Source: Cephalotus follicularis (lineage: Eukaryota; Streptophyta; Magnoliopsida; Oxalidales; Cephalotaceae). From it: DNA of 64,000 nucleotides. The notes under the pieces were generated by a model, which saw only the letters and a program-made list of their open reading frames with translations, ran no database searches and was not told the DNA's origin. Shown in pieces: positions 32,710 to 45,468 of this stretch (positions within the stretch are counted from its first letter, which is position 1; each line of letters opens with the position of its first letter). The stretch spans positions 186,001 to 250,000 of the forward strand of contig BDDD01002690.1 of NCBI GenBank assembly GCA_001972305.1, given 5' to 3'. A program made the translations under genes and the position numbers.

Positions 32710-33780
32710 CTAAGTGTCAAAAGTTGTAAAGAATTTCCCGTTTGAAAATGACCTCTAAGCGGCAACGCTCACGGGCTAGTCGTCGACGCTTACAGCAGTA
32801 GAACTTAGGGTTCTTAATTCAAACTTTTACAATTTTAATCATTTCTTCAAAATCCTTTCAATTTCAGTTCAAATCAAGTCCTATCAGTCATTTCTATGTC
32901 ATTAAAACCATTTTCAATACTTGAAATCCTTCCATTTCCATTTTAGGTTAAAAACTCCCATTTCTATCTTTAAACCCTAACATACCAATTCAACTAATTC
33001 AATCAATCCAATCAGTTTATATACGTGCATATAAGTGTAAATCATAAGCATGTTTAGGTGGAGAAGTTTTCTACCAAAGATTGAAGTTTTTTCTTGGTTC
33101 CTATGTTGAGAGATTGAGAAAGAACTCAAGTTCTTGTTCTATGCAGCTTCAATCTTATGTCAAGCATGGTTTGATTAATCATAAACCCATTCCCCTTGAT
33201 TTCCCATCTCAAATCAGCTAGTTTGTGGTGTTTTATGGTGAGCTTGAGAGTGAGTTAGAGAGAGAAATGGGAGAGAGATGAGAGCAATAGAGAGAATGGT
33301 GTTTAAGTGTGTTTAGGCCTTATATAGGTCTTTCAACTAATATCTACCCCTATACATAGCTAATACTATAAATGGATATAGAAACATATCATATGGATAT
33401 TGAAAATACCCATACCATCCACAACTATATGCACAAATATTGTCCATAATATCCATGTACCATGAAAGATGATGCAATATATGCAAAAGTAAGTAGGGAT
33501 TGTTTCGGAGCATTATGGAGATGTAAAGGGAGAAACGGGATAGTGAGAAAGAAAATGAGAGAGTGTGAGATGTTTTTAGGGTTTTCTTGGACTTTGTATA
33601 CTCTCTTTGCAATAATATACCCTCACACTTTACTAATATCGTAAACATACATGTAAACATATCATATTGGTATTGAAAATACCTTATACCATCCCTAAAA
33701 CACTTTGTATAATATCTATACTGAAAATAAATATAATACAATAAATGCTAAAGAAATAAATGATGTTTTGGAGCGTTACA
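32710..33780 (-). repeat. Copy C of the 2.26 kb LTR family, right part
   Basis: Resumes with CTAAGTGTC and ends TTTTGGAGCGTTACA. The promoter end is duplicated in tandem: about 33247-33526 and 33527-33780 both run from a purine-rich block through ATGTAAACATATCAT-like sequence to a GGAGC end. The first copy ends in the altered TTCGGAGCATTA. Confidence 0.8.
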
Positions 33781-33959
33781 CGAGGGAAGCAATTATTGTC
33801 TAAACATTTATGTTCGATCAATTTAATGGCTCAACTATTTTTTTGGTTAATCAAGTGCTTCCACTCTAACAGTTGAAGCAATATATTCAAACTTTGAAAA
33901 TGACATCAAATTTGTTGTTGTGATAGTTAATTAGTCACTTCCTTATTATGGTACTTGAC

Positions 33960-35256
33960 TGTAACACCCCGCGCCCGCAGGGCGGACACGTGGAATTACA
34001 CTCTATCCAAAACACAATACAATGGTCGGGACTAGCAATATAAAAATACGAAAAACTTAAAACTTTGTAATACATATCAGTTGCGGAAGATACAATACAA
34101 ATCCATCCATACAAAACAATACAAATCCTTTACAATACTAGACTTTTCAATACATTATCAATCCTTCAAAACAGCATTACAATGCAATACAATTCTATCT
34201 TTCACTGCAATATCCCTATCAGCTTCACGATACCCAAGAAGTCGTGCGGTCAACGGGTCTTCAGTCCTTCTGTCCACTGCTACCTGCCGCCCTACCTATG
34301 CCGCACACAAAGGTACAACACAGCCCCGCCCCGAAGGATGGGGTTAGCCACACTGGCTAAGCAGAAACCCCATGCAGCATGTATGCATGTACAAAGTTCA
34401 ATATTGGTGACAATCTATACAATATCAATGTGCGGTGTACAATATCAATGCATGACATGGCAAATCCATGTGTGCAGTTGGCGATCAAACTACCCGTATG
34501 AAAATGGCCCATCAGAGCATACGGATAGGATCTACAACAATCAATCGATCCATCATTCAATCAATCAATCAATCAATAGCAGGCATTCGATGGTGGTGTA
34601 TAAAACACAAAATCAATCAATCAATATCCTATAGAGCATGCGACCGGTGTCAATACAATGTCAATAAGTTAGCAATGATCAATCCCACGGAAGGTAGTCC
34701 TTCAAAAAGGGTGGGAGATCCATCTACGGTTCTCAGACTGATTAGGTCTGGAACTCATAGATCTTCCAGCCTATGGATGGGTCAATACAATCTCGATGAG
34801 CTACAACTGAGGGAGCTGCGGCCCTCAGCGAGCGTCAATCGTCAATCAATCGTGCCCGTCAGCACATGCTCGTCAGCAAGACAATACAATACAAGAAATG
34901 ATCGACGAAATAGGTGGACAAAGTCGACCTAACATGCCGACGTAAACCACAAGGTCGCTCTATAGGATCTATATAATACAGTCAATCAATCAATCGAGTC
35001 AATACAATATTAAGTAAAGTCAATAAGTGGTGGTGTCCAATGGAGAAATGGGAACGTGCGTCCATCATACCGACTTAGACTTATATAGTCGATTCGGTCA
35101 ACTCTCCGAAACTCAGCTCAAAATCCTGACTATACATGCATATAACCAAAACAATCATAATAGGTATAGAAAAACCTCAATTCAATACAATACAGTACAG
35201 TCCAATATGGTACGATGTATGCATGAACAGTACAAAAGGGAATTCGGGTCATCACA
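33960..35256 (-). repeat. 3' LTR of Tekay-like copy 1
   Basis: 1297 bp from TGTAACACCCCGCG to GGGTCATCACA. TATATAAG on the minus strand near 35090 is the likely promoter. Contains runs of CAATACAAT and CAATCAAT. Confidence 0.93.
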
Positions 35257-35270
35257 TTCTCCTCTCCTTA
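35257..35270 (-). other. Polypurine tract of Tekay-like copy 1
   Basis: The minus strand reads AAGGAGAGGAGAA directly before the LTR start TGTGATGACC. Confidence 0.8.
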
Positions 35271-35297
35271 AAAGAATTTGGTCCCCAGATTCATCGG

Positions 35298-38200
35298 TCA
35301 ATCGATCAATCGATCAAAAATGAAAGGATATGTCTCTCTCATATCGTCCTCATGCTCCCAAGTGCGCTCCATAGAACCATGATACTGCCATAGAACACTG
35401 ACCAAAGGGATGGTCTTGTTCCTCAATACTCTGATCTGTCGGTCAACAATCTGTATAGGAGACTCTGTAAACGATAAGTCAGGTTCCAGCTGAATCTGAC
35501 CATACTCAATGATGTGTGAAGGATCTCGAACATATATCCTCAACTGAGAAACATGGAATACATCATGCACTCCCGACAATGCTGGAGGCAAGGCAAGCCA
35601 GTAAGCAAGTTGGCCAATCAGATCCAATACCTCGAAAGGTCCCATAAAACTAGGAGAAAGCTTTCCTTTCTTCCCGAATCTCATGACTCCTTTAGTGGGC
35701 GACACTTTGAGGAAAACATGGTCACCAACACTAAATTCCAAGCCTCTGCGATGAACATCAGCATAGCTTTTCTGTCTACTCTGTGCAAAAATCAATCGGT
35801 CTCTAATCAATTTCACTTTCTCTATGGTAATATGTACAATCTCTGGCCCCAAAATACTCTTTTCACTGACCTGATCCCAACAAACTGGCGATCGGCACTT
35901 CCTACCATATAGGGCTTCATAGGGAGCCATCTGTATGCTCTCGTGATAACTATTGTCATACGAGAACTCAATCAAATGTAAGTAGTCATCCCAACTACCT
36001 CCAAAGTCGAGAACGCATGCTCGGAGCATGTCTACCATGTGCTTTAACAATCTCCTTTATGAACAATCTGGATAACTTTTCTCTAGAATAAGTCATCCGA
36101 ATCGGTAGAAAGTGGGCCAACTTCGTGAGTCGATCGACCACAACCCATATACCATCATGTCTGTCATGAGTTAGAGGCAACCTCGACACGAAACCCATGG
36201 TAATGTGCTCCCATTTCCACTCAGGAATGAGCAAAGGCTGAAGCAAGCCTGCCGGTCTCTGGTTGTCTGCCTTTACTTGCTGACAAGTGAGGCATCTCGA
36301 TACAAACTCCGCGATTTCTCTCTTCATGCCAATCCACCAATAACTAAGTTTCAGGTCACGATACATCTTCGTACTTCCTGGATGAACAGAGAGACGAGAT
36401 TTATGAGCTTGAGAAAAAAGCTCTTCCTGCAACTCGCTATCGGCTGGAATGCAAATTCTGTTCCTGTATCTCAATAACCAATATGTGGACAAGGAGAAAT
36501 CGGGTTTCAATCATTCATCAATAGCAGTAGCCACTTTCTGCAATTCAATATCCACTATCTGTGCATCTCTAATCCGGTCAAGCAATGCAGGTTGCACCTG
36601 TATATGGGAAATAGTCACACAAGATAGATTGCGACTCAATGCATCTGCAACGACATTGGCTTTTCCAGGATGATATTCAATATCACAATCATAATCATTA
36701 AGAAGCTCAAACCACCTTTTATGTCTCATGTTCAATTCCTTCTGTGAAAAGATATATCTCAAACTCTTATGATCAGTGAAAACTGTGAACTTGGTCCCAT
36801 AAAGGTAGTGGCGCCATTTTTCAAGAGCAAAGACAATGGCCGCCAACTCCAGGTCATGCACTGGGTAGTTTTCTTCATGTGGTTTGATCTTTCTCGATGC
36901 ATATGCGATCACTTTGCCGTATTGCATAAGAACACAACCAAGCCCCTTCCCAGAAGCATCGGTGTATACAACAAAGTGTTCGTTCTCGTATGGTAAGGCT
37001 AGGACAGGAGCGGAAATCAATCAGTCTTTCAACTCTTGAAAACTTATTTCACAATCACTATCCCATACAAAGGCAACGTTCTTCTGTGTCAATCTAGTCA
37101 ACGGTGTAGCAATACGGAAAAATCCCTCAACGAACCGACGATAGTACTCTGCTAAACCCAAGAAGCTGCGAACTTTGGAAGCATTCGTCGGTCGTTTCCA
37201 ATCTTTCACTGCCTCCACTTTCGATGGATCCACTGATAAACCGTTACCAGAAACAATATGCCCTAGAAAAGCAACCTTCGATAACCAAAACTCGCACTTG
37301 TCAAATTTGGCATACAGTCGATGATCCCTCAAAGTTTGCAATACAATGTAGAGGTGCTGGGCATGCTCCTCATCGGTCCTGGAATAGACCAAGAGGTCGT
37401 CAATGAACATTACAATGAACTGATCCAAATACTGTCTGAACACTCGGTTCATCAAGTCCATGAAAGCCGCAGGAGTATTAGTCACACTAAAAGGCATAAC
37501 TAAGAACTCATAATGGCCATATCTCGATCTGAAAGCCGTCTTCGGAATATCCTCCGGTCTGACTTTCAACTGGTGGTAGCCCGATCTCAAGTCAAGCTTA
37601 GAAAACACTGTCGCTCCTCTAAGCTGATCAAACAACTCATCAATGTGCGGTAGATGGTACTTATTCTTCACTATAACTTTATTGAGCTGTCGGTAGTCAA
37701 TACACATATGGAGCGATCCATCTTTCTTCTTGACAAAAAGGATAGGTGCTCCCCAGGGTGAAGCACTAGGTCTTATAAAACCTTTGTCTAGAAGATTCTG
37801 TAACTGTATCTTTAACTCTTTCAACTCTATCGGTTCCATTCGGTACCATGCTCGGGAAATCGGTGCAGTTCCTGGTATCAGATCAATCACACACTTTATC
37901 TCCCTGTTTGGCGGCAGCGATGTCAAATCCCGAGGAAAAACATCTCTGGATTCGTAAACCACTGGAATAACCTCCAGTTCTGGTAGCCGTCTGTCTGTAT
38001 CGAGCACATGTGCTAGAAACCCCTGGCATCCCTGTCGTAACAATATGTCCGCATGCAAAGCCAAAATCATCGGAACAAACAATGGCTCTAAGGTGCCAAG
38101 AAACCGAAAAGGTGGTCGTCCCGGAGGACTGAAAACCCCTACTTTCTGATGACAATCCACCTGAGCAAAGCTAGCAGACAACCAATCCAAGCCAAGAATC

Positions 38201-38508
38201 ACATCTAGGCAATCCATCGGTAAAACAATAAGATAGGCTAACAAGCAACGATCATCAATCTCAACAATACAATCTCTACACACTCGATCGGTGGTCGCTG
38301 ACTCACCGAGAGGTGTGGATACCTCCATCAAGAAAGGAAGGTACTGTGGCCTCAAACCAACAGGGGAGACAAAATGCAATGCAATGAATCAATGGGATGA
38401 ACCCGGATCAATAAGAACCCGTACTGGAAGCTGAAAGAGTCGAATGGTACCTCTAATCACAACATCGGACCCTGCTGCAGCACTCGGTTCCATAGCAAAC
38501 ACTATAGC
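35298..38508 (-). pseudogene. pol: Tekay-like pol, integrase deleted in its core
   Basis: Long frames cover protease (LIDPGSSH then a stop near 38390), reverse transcriptase (38379-37021; [20 protein letters not shown] and catalytic FIDDLLVYS), RNase H (37020-36511; [17 protein letters not shown]) and the integrase zinc region (CLTCQQVKADNQRP). In the integrase core the first catalytic Asp is Gly (ITMGFVSRLP), and about 150 nt found in copy 2 between AHG and DMLRACVLDFGG are missing, with the second Asp and the Glu. The last frame (36050-35298) holds GDHVFLKVSPTKGV and a chromodomain-like end. TGA at about 37020 and TAG at about 36508 also interrupt. Confidence 0.9.
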
Positions 38509-39770
38509 CTAAACTGTTGGAGCATAACTCATAGGCTGCTTCCCCCTGGACTGCGAAGTCCCACGAGAAGAAGATATTACACTAGTTGTCGGTCCCTGTA
38601 GGGGCGGTGCCCGCTGTGTCTGATCAAATCCTCTTGGACGAGAACTCCGAGGACAATCTCTAGCAATGTGGTCAGAACCACCACAAACCAAGCAATGGCC
38701 CAAGAACCATCTACAATTCTCAGAAGTATGGTTAGTCTTCTAACAATGCACACAAGGAACCATAGCACTCTGATTACCGCTCCCAGAAAATCTGGAGGGT
38801 GTACCCTGGCTAGGTGCTGAAGATCGGTCTCCTCGGTGTGCGTTCCTCGATCTGCCTCTCCTCCGAGAACAGGACGGATTCCCGCAATCCTGATTGCTAC
38901 CCTGAGAACCAGGTGAGGGGCTACTATCAGTCTTCTGTGATTTAGCACTGCCACTGTAACTACCACTCTGCCAAGAAGATGGAGTAGGCCTGGTACGGGC
39001 TATATTTCTCATCTGTTTAGCCTCAGCTGCAATATCCTCAAGCTGCAAGCTCGGGAAGAAATATCCGATATGGAGGTCAACCCAAAGGGGGTCAATTGCC
39101 TCCTCAAATCCAATCCCAGTCCCCGAAAGAACTTCTTTGCTCTACGCTCTTGGCTTTCCACTAAGTACGGGGCGGATCGGGCTAACTGCGTGAATCTCGC
39201 CTCATACTCAGCAACTATCATGCTCCCTTGTACCAAGTTAGCAATTTCAATCTCTCTTCTGTCTATCTCTACCTGAGGGTAGTACATTGCATAGAATTCT
39301 CTTTTGAAGGCATCCCAAGAGCGGACTGTACCATTCCTTGTCCAATCTGTATTAACCATAGGCCACCAGTGCTCGGCTTCTCCTTGGAGCATGTATACTG
39401 CCAATACCAATTTCTGTTCATCATCACATCCCATGACTTCAAAGATCTTTTCCAGATGGGTTAGCCAAGACTCAGCAAGGGTAGGATCAGGGAGTCCTAC
39501 AAATGCTGGAGGCTGTAACTTCAAGAAGTGGCTCAACATGTCCTCCCTCCTTGGTCTACGTTCAACTCTAGCCTGTTGGCGTCCCATCAGAGCATGCATC
39601 TGTGCCATGGTGGCACACAATTGTCTCCAAACCTCAGGGTCAGCACTCGCTGGTGGAGCATTAGGATCATACTCTGGAAAAGCATTACCATGAGCCGGTT
39701 CATCATCAACAGGAGCAGAGCCAGGAGCATTCCTTCCACCCCGTCGGCCACGCCTTCCTCTGTTTTCCAT
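38509..39770 (-). pseudogene. gag: Tekay-like gag, frameshifted
   Basis: I place the start at 39770 (MENRGRRGRRGG), 12 codons inside the longest frame, because the basic N-terminus then follows directly. The capsid has FLKLQPPAFVGLPDPTLAES and GEAEHWWPMVNTDW. A frameshift near 39040 leads to the Ser/Gly/Arg-rich part, a stop follows CVHC near 38740, and the second zinc knuckle CLVCGGSDHIARDC is at about 38660-38700. Confidence 0.88.
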
Positions 39771-39937
39771 TGCTATAAAAGACAACAATGGGATGATCAG
39801 ATGCAATCACTTTCAATTTCAAAATCAATCTCTTTTCTAATAACATTAGCATGAATAAGTCAGAACATATATCATGCAAATCCATTCAGTCAATCTCAAT
39901 CATCACATTAATATACTTAACTAGAAGGCCAACGAAT

Positions 39938-39950
39938 GTCTCTAATACCA
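39938..39950 (-). other. Primer-binding site of Tekay-like copy 1
   Basis: The minus strand reads TGGTATTAGAGAC, close to the initiator tRNA-Met complement, three bases inside the 5' LTR. Confidence 0.8.
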
Positions 39951-39953
39951 TAC

Positions 39954-41252
39954 TGTAACACCCCGCTCCCGCAGGGCGGTTACGTGGCATTACACTCTAT
40001 CCAAAACACAATACAATGGTCGGGACTAGCAATATAAAAATGCGGAAAACTTAAAACTTTGTAATACATATCAGTTGCGGAAGATATAATACAAATCCAT
40101 CCATACAATACAATACAAATCCTTTACAATACTAGTCTTTTCAATACATTATTAATCCTTCAAAACAGCATTACAATGTAATACATTTCCATCTTTCACT
40201 ACAATATCTCTATCAACTTCGCGATACCCAAGAAGTCGTGCGGTCAACGGGTCTTCAGTCCTTCTGTCCACTGCTACCTGCCGCCCTACCTATGCCGCAC
40301 ACAAATATACAACACAACCCCACCTCGAAGGATGGGGTTAGCCACACTGGCTAAGCAGAAACCCCATGCAGCATGTATGCATGTACAATGTGCAATATTG
40401 GTGACAATCTATACAATATCAATGTGCGGTGTACAATATCAATGCATGATATGGCAAATGCATGTGTACAATTGGCGATCAAAATACCCGTATGACAATG
40501 GCCCATCAGAGCATACGGATGGGATCTATAACAATCAATCGATCCATCATTCAATCAATCAATATCAAACATTCGATGGTGGTGTATAAAACACCCAATC
40601 AATCAATCAATATCCTATAGAGTATGCGATCGGTGTCAATACAATGTCAATAAGTTAGCAATGATCAATCCCACGGAAGGTAGTCCTTCAAAAAAGGTGG
40701 GAGATCCATCTACGGTTCTCAGACTGATCAGGTCTGGAACTCATAGATCTTCCAGCCTATGGTTGGGTCAATACAATCTCGATGAGCTACAACTGAGGGG
40801 GCTATTGATGCCGTTAGGGAGCTACGGCCCTCAGTGGGCATCAAACGTCAATCAATCGTGCCCGTCAGCACATGCTCGTCAGCAAGACAATACAATACAA
40901 GAAACGATCGACGGAATAGGTGGATAAAGTCGACCTAACATGCCGACGTAAACCACAAGGCCGCTCTATAGGATCCATACAATACAATCAATCAATCAAT
41001 CGAGTCAATACAATATTAAGTAAAGTCAATAAGTGGTGGTGTCCAATGGAGAAATGGGAACGTGCGTCCATCGGACTTATATAGTCGATTCGGTCAACTC
41101 TCCGAAACTCAGCTCAAAATCCTGACTATACATGCATATAACCAAAACAATCATAATAGGTATAGAAATACCTCAATTCAATATAATACAGTACGGTCCA
41201 ATACGATACGATGTATGCATGAACAGTACAAAAGGGAATTTGGGTCGTCACA
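39954..41252 (-). repeat. 5' LTR of Tekay-like copy 1
   Basis: 1299 bp from TGTAACACCCCGCT to GGTCGTCACA. It differs from the other LTR by scattered substitutions and a few indels, one of about 17 bp near 40805. Confidence 0.93.
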
Positions 41253-41318
41253 TTGACTATTTTTTTATAATAGTCACATCTTTTTCATTCCATATAAAGA
41301 TTGTTCATCCAATACTTA

Positions 41319-41727
41319 GGGACTATTTGTTTATATTAAATATTAAGCGCGGAATGCTAATGACATCTGGTTGATGCTGAATAGTACTGAATGGATAAAA
41401 TTGTTTGATAACTATGCTGATTAAAAGATATGAATTTGTATAATTTTTTATTTTGACATTCTCAACTATATATTAAAGAATATATTATTTTATAAAAGTT
41501 AGAGTAAACTATAAATGTTGTTTATTATGAATATACTTTTGTCCAAAAAGTCAATCAGTACTTACTCTTATCTAATAAGTGATGTAAATAATACTTTTTA
41601 GATAAGAAATAATAAGTGATATTTAGTGCTTATTTTAAAATTTAAACAAATGCACTTATTGAATTTTTTACTTATCCATCCAGCATAAGCAGTAATAAAC
41701 AGTTCAATAAGTGCAAACAAATGGACC
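41319..41727. mobile_element. Harbinger-like MITE
   Basis: 409 bp bounded by GGGACTATTTGTTT at the left and AAACAAATGGACC at the right, imperfect inverted ends, flanked by TTA on both sides (41316-41318 and 41728-41730). AT-rich, without coding capacity. TTA duplication and GG...TTTGTTT ends fit PIF/Harbinger (Tourist-like) MITEs. Confidence 0.7.
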
Positions 41728-41730
41728 TTA

Positions 41731-42566
41731 ATAATAATCAACTCTAACACTAAATTTCCATAATAGTTTAAGTTCATAGTTAATTATCTATTTGAAGCAA
41801 ATGAATATTTGTTAGCAAATTATGAATGTCTATTTTGCCATTCAATAAGCTTTAGACAAAAATTAAAAGTATTAATTAAGTTATAGTAAGATATCATTGT
41901 TTGGTCATTTATTTTTTGATTAAGTGGCAAAATTTTGTGTAATTTATTTTCTAAATAAAAAACATATATTTTATTGTAGTAAAAATGGAATTAAAAAAAA
42001 AACTAAATTTCATTAACTAAATAAAAAAAGATAATATTTGTGTCTATGTCTTAACGCCAACTGTGATACATTATTTGTGGCGTTGTAGAATATTATAATC
42101 ACCTCTGTATTAGGGTTTGGTTTCAACAACATTGAAAAAAAAATCAGTGTATTTCGTGTGCAAACTTATGTTCCCTCCAATTCATCTCGTAATCAATTCA
42201 GGAATCGCCTGATAGAATTCCTCTATCGTTACTGGTTTTGCTTGTATCAAACAAGAAGAATCAATTATGTTTATACTCTCTTCACCGTTTATTACCTCGA
42301 TCGTTATTTTTAATAATCTTCGTGTATTTGGGCCTGGATTGAATCCCTTCTCTCCTTATTGCATAGCCAATCACTCTCGCTAAATTCCCTTTTTTCCTTA
42401 TAATTTTTTCAATATTTGAAGGGTTTTGTTTTCAAATATCATGTAGAATTTACTGTTATCTGAAGACTCCGCAATTATTTTGTTGTTGGTGAAATTTGTT
42501 ATAAAGAAACAACATTTGTTGCATATTTTGGGTTATAATTTTTATAGTTAATTGGGAAATAAAAAT
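41731..42566 (+). other. Upstream region of the ankyrin gene
   Basis: AT-rich and without ORFs until the ATG at 42567. It should hold the promoter and 5' UTR. I could not choose a TATA box or transcription start with confidence. Confidence 0.4.
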
Positions 42567-45468
42567 ATGCTGCAAGAAGAATCGGGTTCGTTACCTTTGA
42601 AGAGGAGCTTATCGAGAAGACGGTCGTGGAGGTCTGGTGTTGATAGAGATGATAGGGGTTGGACTCTTCTTCACATCGCTGCACGAAAAGGCGATCTCAA
42701 AGAGGTAAACGGAATTCTCGGATTCTCTTGCTATGCTTTGCTGTATATATTCTCCATCAGCTTACATTCGTTGATATAATTTTTCCCTAACCCTACCTGT
42801 GCCTCATATGTGGATAGCCTGGAAGAATGTAGTAAGAATTACATTAGTGTATATTGATGTATATTTGCCTGGAGTGAAGAATTGTTTGGCTAAGGTAATT
42901 AGAACTAAGTGTTGAACTCAGCTCTTTGATGTGAAACTACATATAGCAACGACCAAATTACCTATCTTTCATAATGATTTAGTGAGTCTGGAGTGGGAAT
43001 CATAGCGCGGACTTACGAGTTTGCGTCTAGAAATAATTTCATTTTCCTTTATATAGTTCCTATTAAGGGATGACCATTTAAGCCCACAGTTTTGTAGAGC
43101 TACAAATTGAATAAATGAGTAAAGGAATGATTAAGTAGGATGGCTTTGGGAGAGTTAGGGAAGATGGATTTTCATTTTTGGGCTGTCGAGGCTGATTAAG
43201 GCCCCATGGTGGAGTCCTTTAGGATATGTTTGGTAGGGAGGGTAGAAAGTGGAGAGGATAGAGAAGTGAAAGAATAAAAAACCTTGATTGTTTTCTATCC
43301 ATGTATTTGGTAGGAAGGATAGAAAATGGAAAGAATACCAAAATCTCTCCTTTTTGGAGAGATGAGAAATCTCTCCTCTTTTGTAAGTTCAAGAGATATT
43401 GGATCTCTCCTAATTTTCTATCCACCCTAAAATCTCTTCTCCCAAACAATGGATTTTCAATCTAACCACCCTAAAATCTGTCCATCGCTTTCAATCCACC
43501 CTAAAAGATAGGTAAGATTCTTATATTCTAAATTTACCTTTAATTTAATTGATTTTTCTTGTATAGGAAAGTCCTAGCCGAATCAGTATTTGGGCAATGG
43601 CTATCATGAAATGGCTATAACATCTGTCCTGTGAGTGGTCTTCAAAGAGAGTTTAGAACCTTGAAAGCTACATTAAGAACAGAAGCAGTCTGAGAAGTAT
43701 GGCCACTAAATCATTATTATAGGAAGTTCCGCACTTAATAAAACACATGCAGCTGGGCTATCATACTAAGGGGATTGGCTCCTACTCTATTTAGTAATTC
43801 CTCAAAATAATCCAAAACCAGTTTCCTCTTTTGCTTAATTATCTTCCGAACGTGGAGCAGCAAAGTTTCTTGCTTTCCGATCCTATTGACAGTTTCTGTT
43901 ATCTCGGTAGGGAACTGTACAAGAAGCCTTCTATGGACTAATCACTTGGGTTGGCTCTAACCCTACTAGTGGTTTTAGGGGTTTGGAAATCCTCTATAAA
44001 GCTCACTTAAAAATGACAAGACAGCAGAGGCAGATCTGTTCTGGGATGTTCAAGAACCTTATATTAGGGATAAATGGGTGCAAAAGGGTAAGAAATAAAG
44101 TGAGGGGTTAGAGTTTCTATAGGGTTGTGTACTTGTGTTTACTTACAAAATTAGGATTCATAAGCATCCCACCTGTGTTTAGAGTTGCATCATAAATCAG
44201 TGATGTTAGAAGAAAAACGTATCATACTAAGTTTATATTAGAAATATCAGTAAATATTTGATCTTTTATTGGAACAAGAAGCTTAAATCCTCCCTTTCTA
44301 GAAAAACTCGGTAGATTTGCTTGAGTGGTGATATGGATATGCCTTTAAGCTTCAACCTAAATTTATTCACTGCACTGTTTCTAGACTACCCCTTATAATT
44401 TCACAAAATAAAGTGATCTTTCAATTAGGTCAATGTTTATCTAATCTTCCCCATCCTGCTCTAAAAAAAAAAGAAAAAAAAAAGAAAAGAAAAGAAAAAA
44501 AGAAACCATAGGAATGAAGAAAGAAAGAGGGAATGGGTTTACTTATTAGATGGACATAATAGAGTCAATAATCCTTAGAACCTGGTTGCTGCATTAATTG
44601 CATTTAGGCATCAGATTTTTTCCCTATTTATTGGGTTGGTGAGTTACAGCATCAACCTCCATATTCAAACAGTCCATTAGATGGAGAGAATTTTGTAAAT
44701 TGTCGAGAATGGAGAATACATTTGTGGTTGTATTTGCAAGAAGGGCCGTAAAACTAGTTTTTCTCAACAATATTTTTTGTGGTGTTTCTTCAAAATTCTT
44801 TGTACATGATTTTACTCCTGATCTTTCTCTGCATAAGTGTAATATATGTTTTAGTAATCTCGTTTGTGTTCCTCTATTTTAGTGGTTATATTGTCATGTT
44901 AAGAATATTACCGTGGCCAAGTTCTGCCGATCAAAGATACTTTGCAACAGGTGAGGCGACTTCTCAATAATGGAATGGATGTGAATGTGGCTACATGGGG
45001 TTCTAAAGCAAAAGGAGTGACCCCTCTCCACCTTGGTGCTCAGGGTGGTCACCTCGAAGTTATGGATGAATTGCTTGATCGTGGTGCGAACATTGACGCT
45101 AGAACTTGGGGTGCTTGTGGTTGTAAGTATCTTCTCCTCTCATCCACCTCTTCCATCTCCTGTTTCCTTGGTAATTCCAAAAGGAATTGTGAATTATATA
45201 TCCGACTATATTAATTGCTAAGGTTGATCAGTTTTACTTTTATGTTAAATTAGGGACACCACTTCACACTGCAGCTAAAGAAAAGAAGAAAGAAGCAATC
45301 AAATTCCTGGTAGAGAATGGTGCATTCTTGCCTGATGACATCAATGACAGTAGATTTAACCCGCCCCTCCATTACTGCCATGGACTTGAATGGGCGTATG
45401 ACGAGATGAAGCGAATACGAGGAGAGAGCTCATCAGCAGGCGAGGCCTCTTACAGCTCTGAGAGCTAG
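42567..45468 (+). CDS. PIA: Phytochrome-interacting ankyrin-repeat protein (PIA type), three exons
   Basis: Exons 42567-42704, 44951-45122 and 45254-45468 are joined at GAG|GTAAAC...CAACAG|GTG and TT|GTAAGT...ATTAG|GG, giving 174 residues. The N-terminus is basic (KRSLSRRRSW), then comes DRDDRGWTLLHIAARKGDLKE. Three ankyrin repeats follow: residues about 30-62, 68-101 (GVTPLHLGAQGGHLEVMDELL) and 105-137 (WTPLHTAAKEKKKEAIKFLV). The tail is PPLHYCHGLEWAYDEMKRI and Ser-rich. Length and layout fit Arabidopsis PIA1/PIA2, small proteins reported to bind phytochrome and influence light-regulated pigment genes. Ankyrin repeats mediate protein binding. The ATG at 42567 is chosen because the codon upstream in frame is TTG. 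No defects seen; likely functional. Confidence 0.9.
43222..43500. repeat. Possible MITE remnant in intron 1
   Basis: GGATATGTTTGGTAGGG at the left and CCCAAACAATGGA near 43441-43453 resemble inverted ends; TTA precedes the left one. Inside are ATCTCTCC/GGAGAGAT hairpin arms (43343-43363) and repeated CCACCCTAAAATCT. The right edge is unclear. Confidence 0.35.
44461..44504. repeat. A/G low-complexity run in intron 1
   Basis: A stretch of A-rich AAAAG repeats. No function is implied. Confidence 0.85.

Larger units (their letters stand above)
33960..41252 (-). mobile_element. Full-length Tekay-like Ty3/gypsy chromovirus, copy 1
   Basis: LTRs at 33960-35256 and 39954-41252 flank a minus-strand gag-pol. 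TTGAC is a perfect target-site duplication (33955-33959 and 41253-41257). PBS and polypurine tract are both in place. LTR sequence differs from copy 2, so it is another family of the same lineage. Reading frames are longer than in copy 2, suggesting a younger insertion, but integrase is inactivated. Confidence 0.95.

Noticed and set aside
22928-33785. Target-site duplication for copy C
   Set aside because: Left flank AAGAG and right flank CGAGG do not match, so copy C may be part of a larger rearranged element.
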